From: a virus
DNA: 30,856 bases
Virus record (IMG/VR): IMGVR_UViG_3300025759_000431
Span: 1-30,856 of that record
Strand: one strand, 5' to 3'
This document shows, piece after piece, positions 29,328 through 30,856 of this stretch. The notes beneath the pieces were generated by a model. It did not search any database and had not been told where the DNA came from. It saw only the letters and a program-made list of their open reading frames with translations. The translations under genes and the position numbers were made by a program. Every line of letters begins with the position of its first letter. The stretch's first letter is position 1.

Positions 29328-29571
29328 CATTGGAATTGATGGAATACAGCGAGCATCAGACAAGGATGCCGAGGTAAGCCATAACATCGCCCAGATCTTT
29401 GAAAGCCCTGCGGGCAAAGAGGTCTTACGCTATTTGCGTTCTATTACTATAGAATTGGTAAATGGCCCTAATGTGACTACAGAAGAACTGCGACATCTGG
29501 AAGGTCAGCGCTATATTGTTGGCTTGATAGAGCAGCGCATTGCACATTCACATAGGAGTAAGAATAAATGA
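29311..29571 (+). CDS. Bbp19-like small protein between portal and scaffold (86 aa)
   Basis: No Met occurs in the frame; TTG at 29311 with AAGGA seven bases before is a good start. The sequence AQIFESPAGKEVLRYLRSITIEL, then TEELRHLEGQRYIVGLIEQRI resembles, from memory, the Bbp19 family of phage structural proteins (an F-x-x-P-x-G-x-x-VL-x-L element and an EG-x-R-x-x-V-x-x-I element). It overlaps the portal end by 17 bases and the scaffold start by 4. Probably a head-completion or assembly factor. Confidence 0.6.
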   Translation: MPNKVNIGIDGIQRASDKDAEVSHNIAQIFESPAGKEVLRYLRSITIELVNGPNVTTEELRHLEGQRYIVGLIEQRIAHSHRSKNK

Positions 29572-30305
29572 GTGAAGAAGCAGCAATAGAAGCAGCACAA
29601 GCTGATGGCCGTGACTTTGTAACGGAAGCAGATGTTCAGCAAGCAGAAGCTCCAGAGCGCCCAGAATGGCTACCTGAGAAGTACAACACAGGCGAAGATT
29701 TAGCCAAAGCGTATAAAGAACTTGAGTCAAAGCTGGGTGGCAAAGAGGAAGATATACGCAATAAACTTCTGGAAGAAATACAAGCAGAAGCTTTCGGTGA
29801 CAGGCCCGAAACTGCTGGCGACTATCAATTGCCAGACGTTGTTGACGAGGACATGGCTGTTGATAACGAATTACTCAAGTGGTGGTCTGAGCATTCATTT
29901 GAGAATGGCTATAGCCAAGAAGAGTTTCAGAAAGGCATTGAGATGTATGCCGAAGCTATCAATGGTTCTCAGCCAGACTTAGAGGCTGAGTCAGCAAAGC
30001 TGGGCGACAATGCCAATGATCGTATTCAAGCTGCATCTATGTTTGCCAATAAGTTCTTTCCAAGCGATGCACTGCCAGCGATTGAGCGCATGTGCGAAAG
30101 CCATGAAGGCATCATTGCACTGGAAGCAGTAATGGAAGCAATGAAGGATGGATCATTTGCTGGGGCTGCACAGCCTACAAGTGGTGTAACAGAGCAATCA
30201 CTTAGGGAGATGATGCAAGATGAGCGATACTTCAACCCCGCGAAACGTGATCCCCACTTCGTTAAACAGGTCGAAGATGGATTCCAGCAACTCTACAGAG
30301 GTTAA
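29568..30305 (+). CDS. Capsid scaffolding/assembly protein (245 aa)
   Basis: Acidic helical protein with the marine podovirus scaffold signature RPEWLPEKYNTGEDLAKAYKELESKLG at about 28-55, followed by a Glu/Asp-rich helical middle and a short C-terminus with FNPAKRDPHFVKQVEDGFQQLY. Such proteins guide the capsid shell and then leave. The place after the portal and before the capsid region is canonical. It overlaps the next gene by about 30 bases with the start chosen there. Confidence 0.8.
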   Translation: MSEEAAIEAAQADGRDFVTEADVQQAEAPERPEWLPEKYNTGEDLAKAYKELESKLGGKEEDIRNKLLEEIQAEAFGDRPETAGDYQLPDVVDEDMAVDNELLKWWSEHSFENGYSQEEFQKGIEMYAEAINGSQPDLEAESAKLGDNANDRIQAASMFANKFFPSDALPAIERMCESHEGIIALEAVMEAMKDGSFAGAAQPTSGVTEQSLREMMQDERYFNPAKRDPHFVKQVEDGFQQLYRG

Positions 30306-30816
30306 AATAATTCAAAGGGGCCAGTATTATCTGACCCCTTTTACTTTAGACCACATTGATGAGGTGGTTGAAAACCTGACTCAAGAGAACAAGCGGGAGC
30401 TAATTCTGCTTGGTCACAATGATCTTCATCAAGCCATGCATGAGATGTACGAATCTTCTGAGTGCTATCTTGCTAGAAAAGAAGGCGAGTCATTCTTAGC
30501 TATTGGTGGCCTTTGGTACAATGAGGACCAAGAAATACCTCAGATGTTTGCTATGTTCTCCAATAAAGTAAAGGAACAGACCATTGCTGCGGTTAGAGGT
30601 TCAAGGTTTTTAATAGATTTCTTTGATAAGACACAGCACATGATGACCATGACATTGCTCTCTGATTATGAGTTTATGTTGGACTGGGCAGTGTGGCTAG
30701 GCTTTGAGCCTGTTGGTGTCATAGAAGATAATAGTAACAAGTATGTTGAATTTGTGCGTTGCAATCCAAAAGGAAAAAGTGTTTACGATGGGCCATTACG
30801 GCCCGTAATACACTGA
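30277..30816 (+). CDS. T7 gp13-like / DUF2833-like protein (179 aa)
   Basis: Start at ATG 30277 (AGGT six bases before), reducing the overlap with the scaffold to 29 bases; ATG 30220 is the alternative and would add 19 residues. The body IIQRGQYYLTPFTLDHIDEVVENL, CYLARKEGESFLAIGGLWYN and GSRFLIDFFDKTQHMMTMTLLSDYEFMLDWAVWLGFEPVGVIED has the fold of GNAT-like phage proteins related to T7 gp13. T7 gp13 is an assembly factor for the inner core, so this fits the giant internal proteins at the left end. The acetyltransferase site is not evident, so I would not predict enzymatic activity. Confidence 0.65.
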   Translation: MDSSNSTEVKIIQRGQYYLTPFTLDHIDEVVENLTQENKRELILLGHNDLHQAMHEMYESSECYLARKEGESFLAIGGLWYNEDQEIPQMFAMFSNKVKEQTIAAVRGSRFLIDFFDKTQHMMTMTLLSDYEFMLDWAVWLGFEPVGVIEDNSNKYVEFVRCNPKGKSVYDGPLRPVIH

Positions 30817-30856
30817 AAGGCCCGAGAGGATACCCTTGTTGACGTAGAAAAGCGGA
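30817..30856 (+). other. Terminal 40 bases, no complete feature
   Basis: The last bases lie after the gp13-like stop. One frame is open to the window edge but has no clear start. The major capsid gene would be expected soon beyond this point. Confidence 0.3.

Noticed and set aside
30784-30809. GGGCC-ATTAC-GGCCC hairpin at the end of the gp13-like gene
   Set aside because: It lies inside the coding frame and is not followed by a T-run, so it is not counted as a terminator.
1-30856. CRISPR array, tRNA or integrase/attachment site
   Set aside because: No regularly spaced repeats, no cloverleaf-like sequence and no recombinase were found by reading; a tRNA scan was not possible here.

Overview
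The window is from a tailed, double-stranded DNA phage with a short-tail (podovirus) plan. The evidence is a T7-type virion set: a gp8-like portal, scaffold and gp13-like protein at the right end, and a gp12-like tail tube protein, three large internal/ejection proteins and a fibre with a gp17-like anchor at the left end. By eye GC is in the low-to-mid 40s. Several small proteins belong to families I know mainly from marine and aquatic phages, so a marine or aquatic Gram-negative host is my best guess. I cannot name the host.

Layout: (1) 1-8561, rightward: 5'-truncated tail tubular protein B and three internal virion proteins. (2) 8632-13985, rightward: receptor-binding cassette with an anchored beta-helix fibre, a second fibre-like protein, a second beta-helix protein and two small accessory proteins. 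(3) 13990-16080, rightward: lysis cassette with small membrane proteins, holin candidates and an M15-type endolysin. (4) 16046-22670, leftward: about 22 small genes for regulation (several HTH proteins) and recombination (lambda-type exonuclease, single-strand annealing protein, SSB-like protein, Hjc-like resolvase), plus a DUF932 protein and zinc-ribbon proteins. (5) 22671-23048: divergent control region. (6) 23049-30816, rightward: small terminase, a run of very small basic proteins, large terminase, portal, scaffold and gp13-like protein.

The right end stops where the major capsid gene would be expected and the left end starts inside tail tubular protein B. If the molecule is circular or permuted, only capsid, tail tube A and the start of tail tube B are missing, so this may be nearly a whole genome of about 33-34 kb (inference). 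No DNA polymerase, primase, helicase, RNA polymerase, integrase or tRNA gene was seen.

The strongest undescribed signals are regulatory. CTGCA-N4-TGCAG occurs three times, always in the small gaps of the leftward operon. A 37-bp imperfect palindrome lies in the divergent region and recurs, less perfectly, before an internal leftward gene, each time beside such a box. The 11-mer TTTGTGCATTG occurs 46-49 bp before three rightward start codons, in three of the few real gaps of that operon. Other points of interest are a HEIMH metallopeptidase motif inside the largest ejection protein and the cassette of small basic proteins between the two terminase genes.
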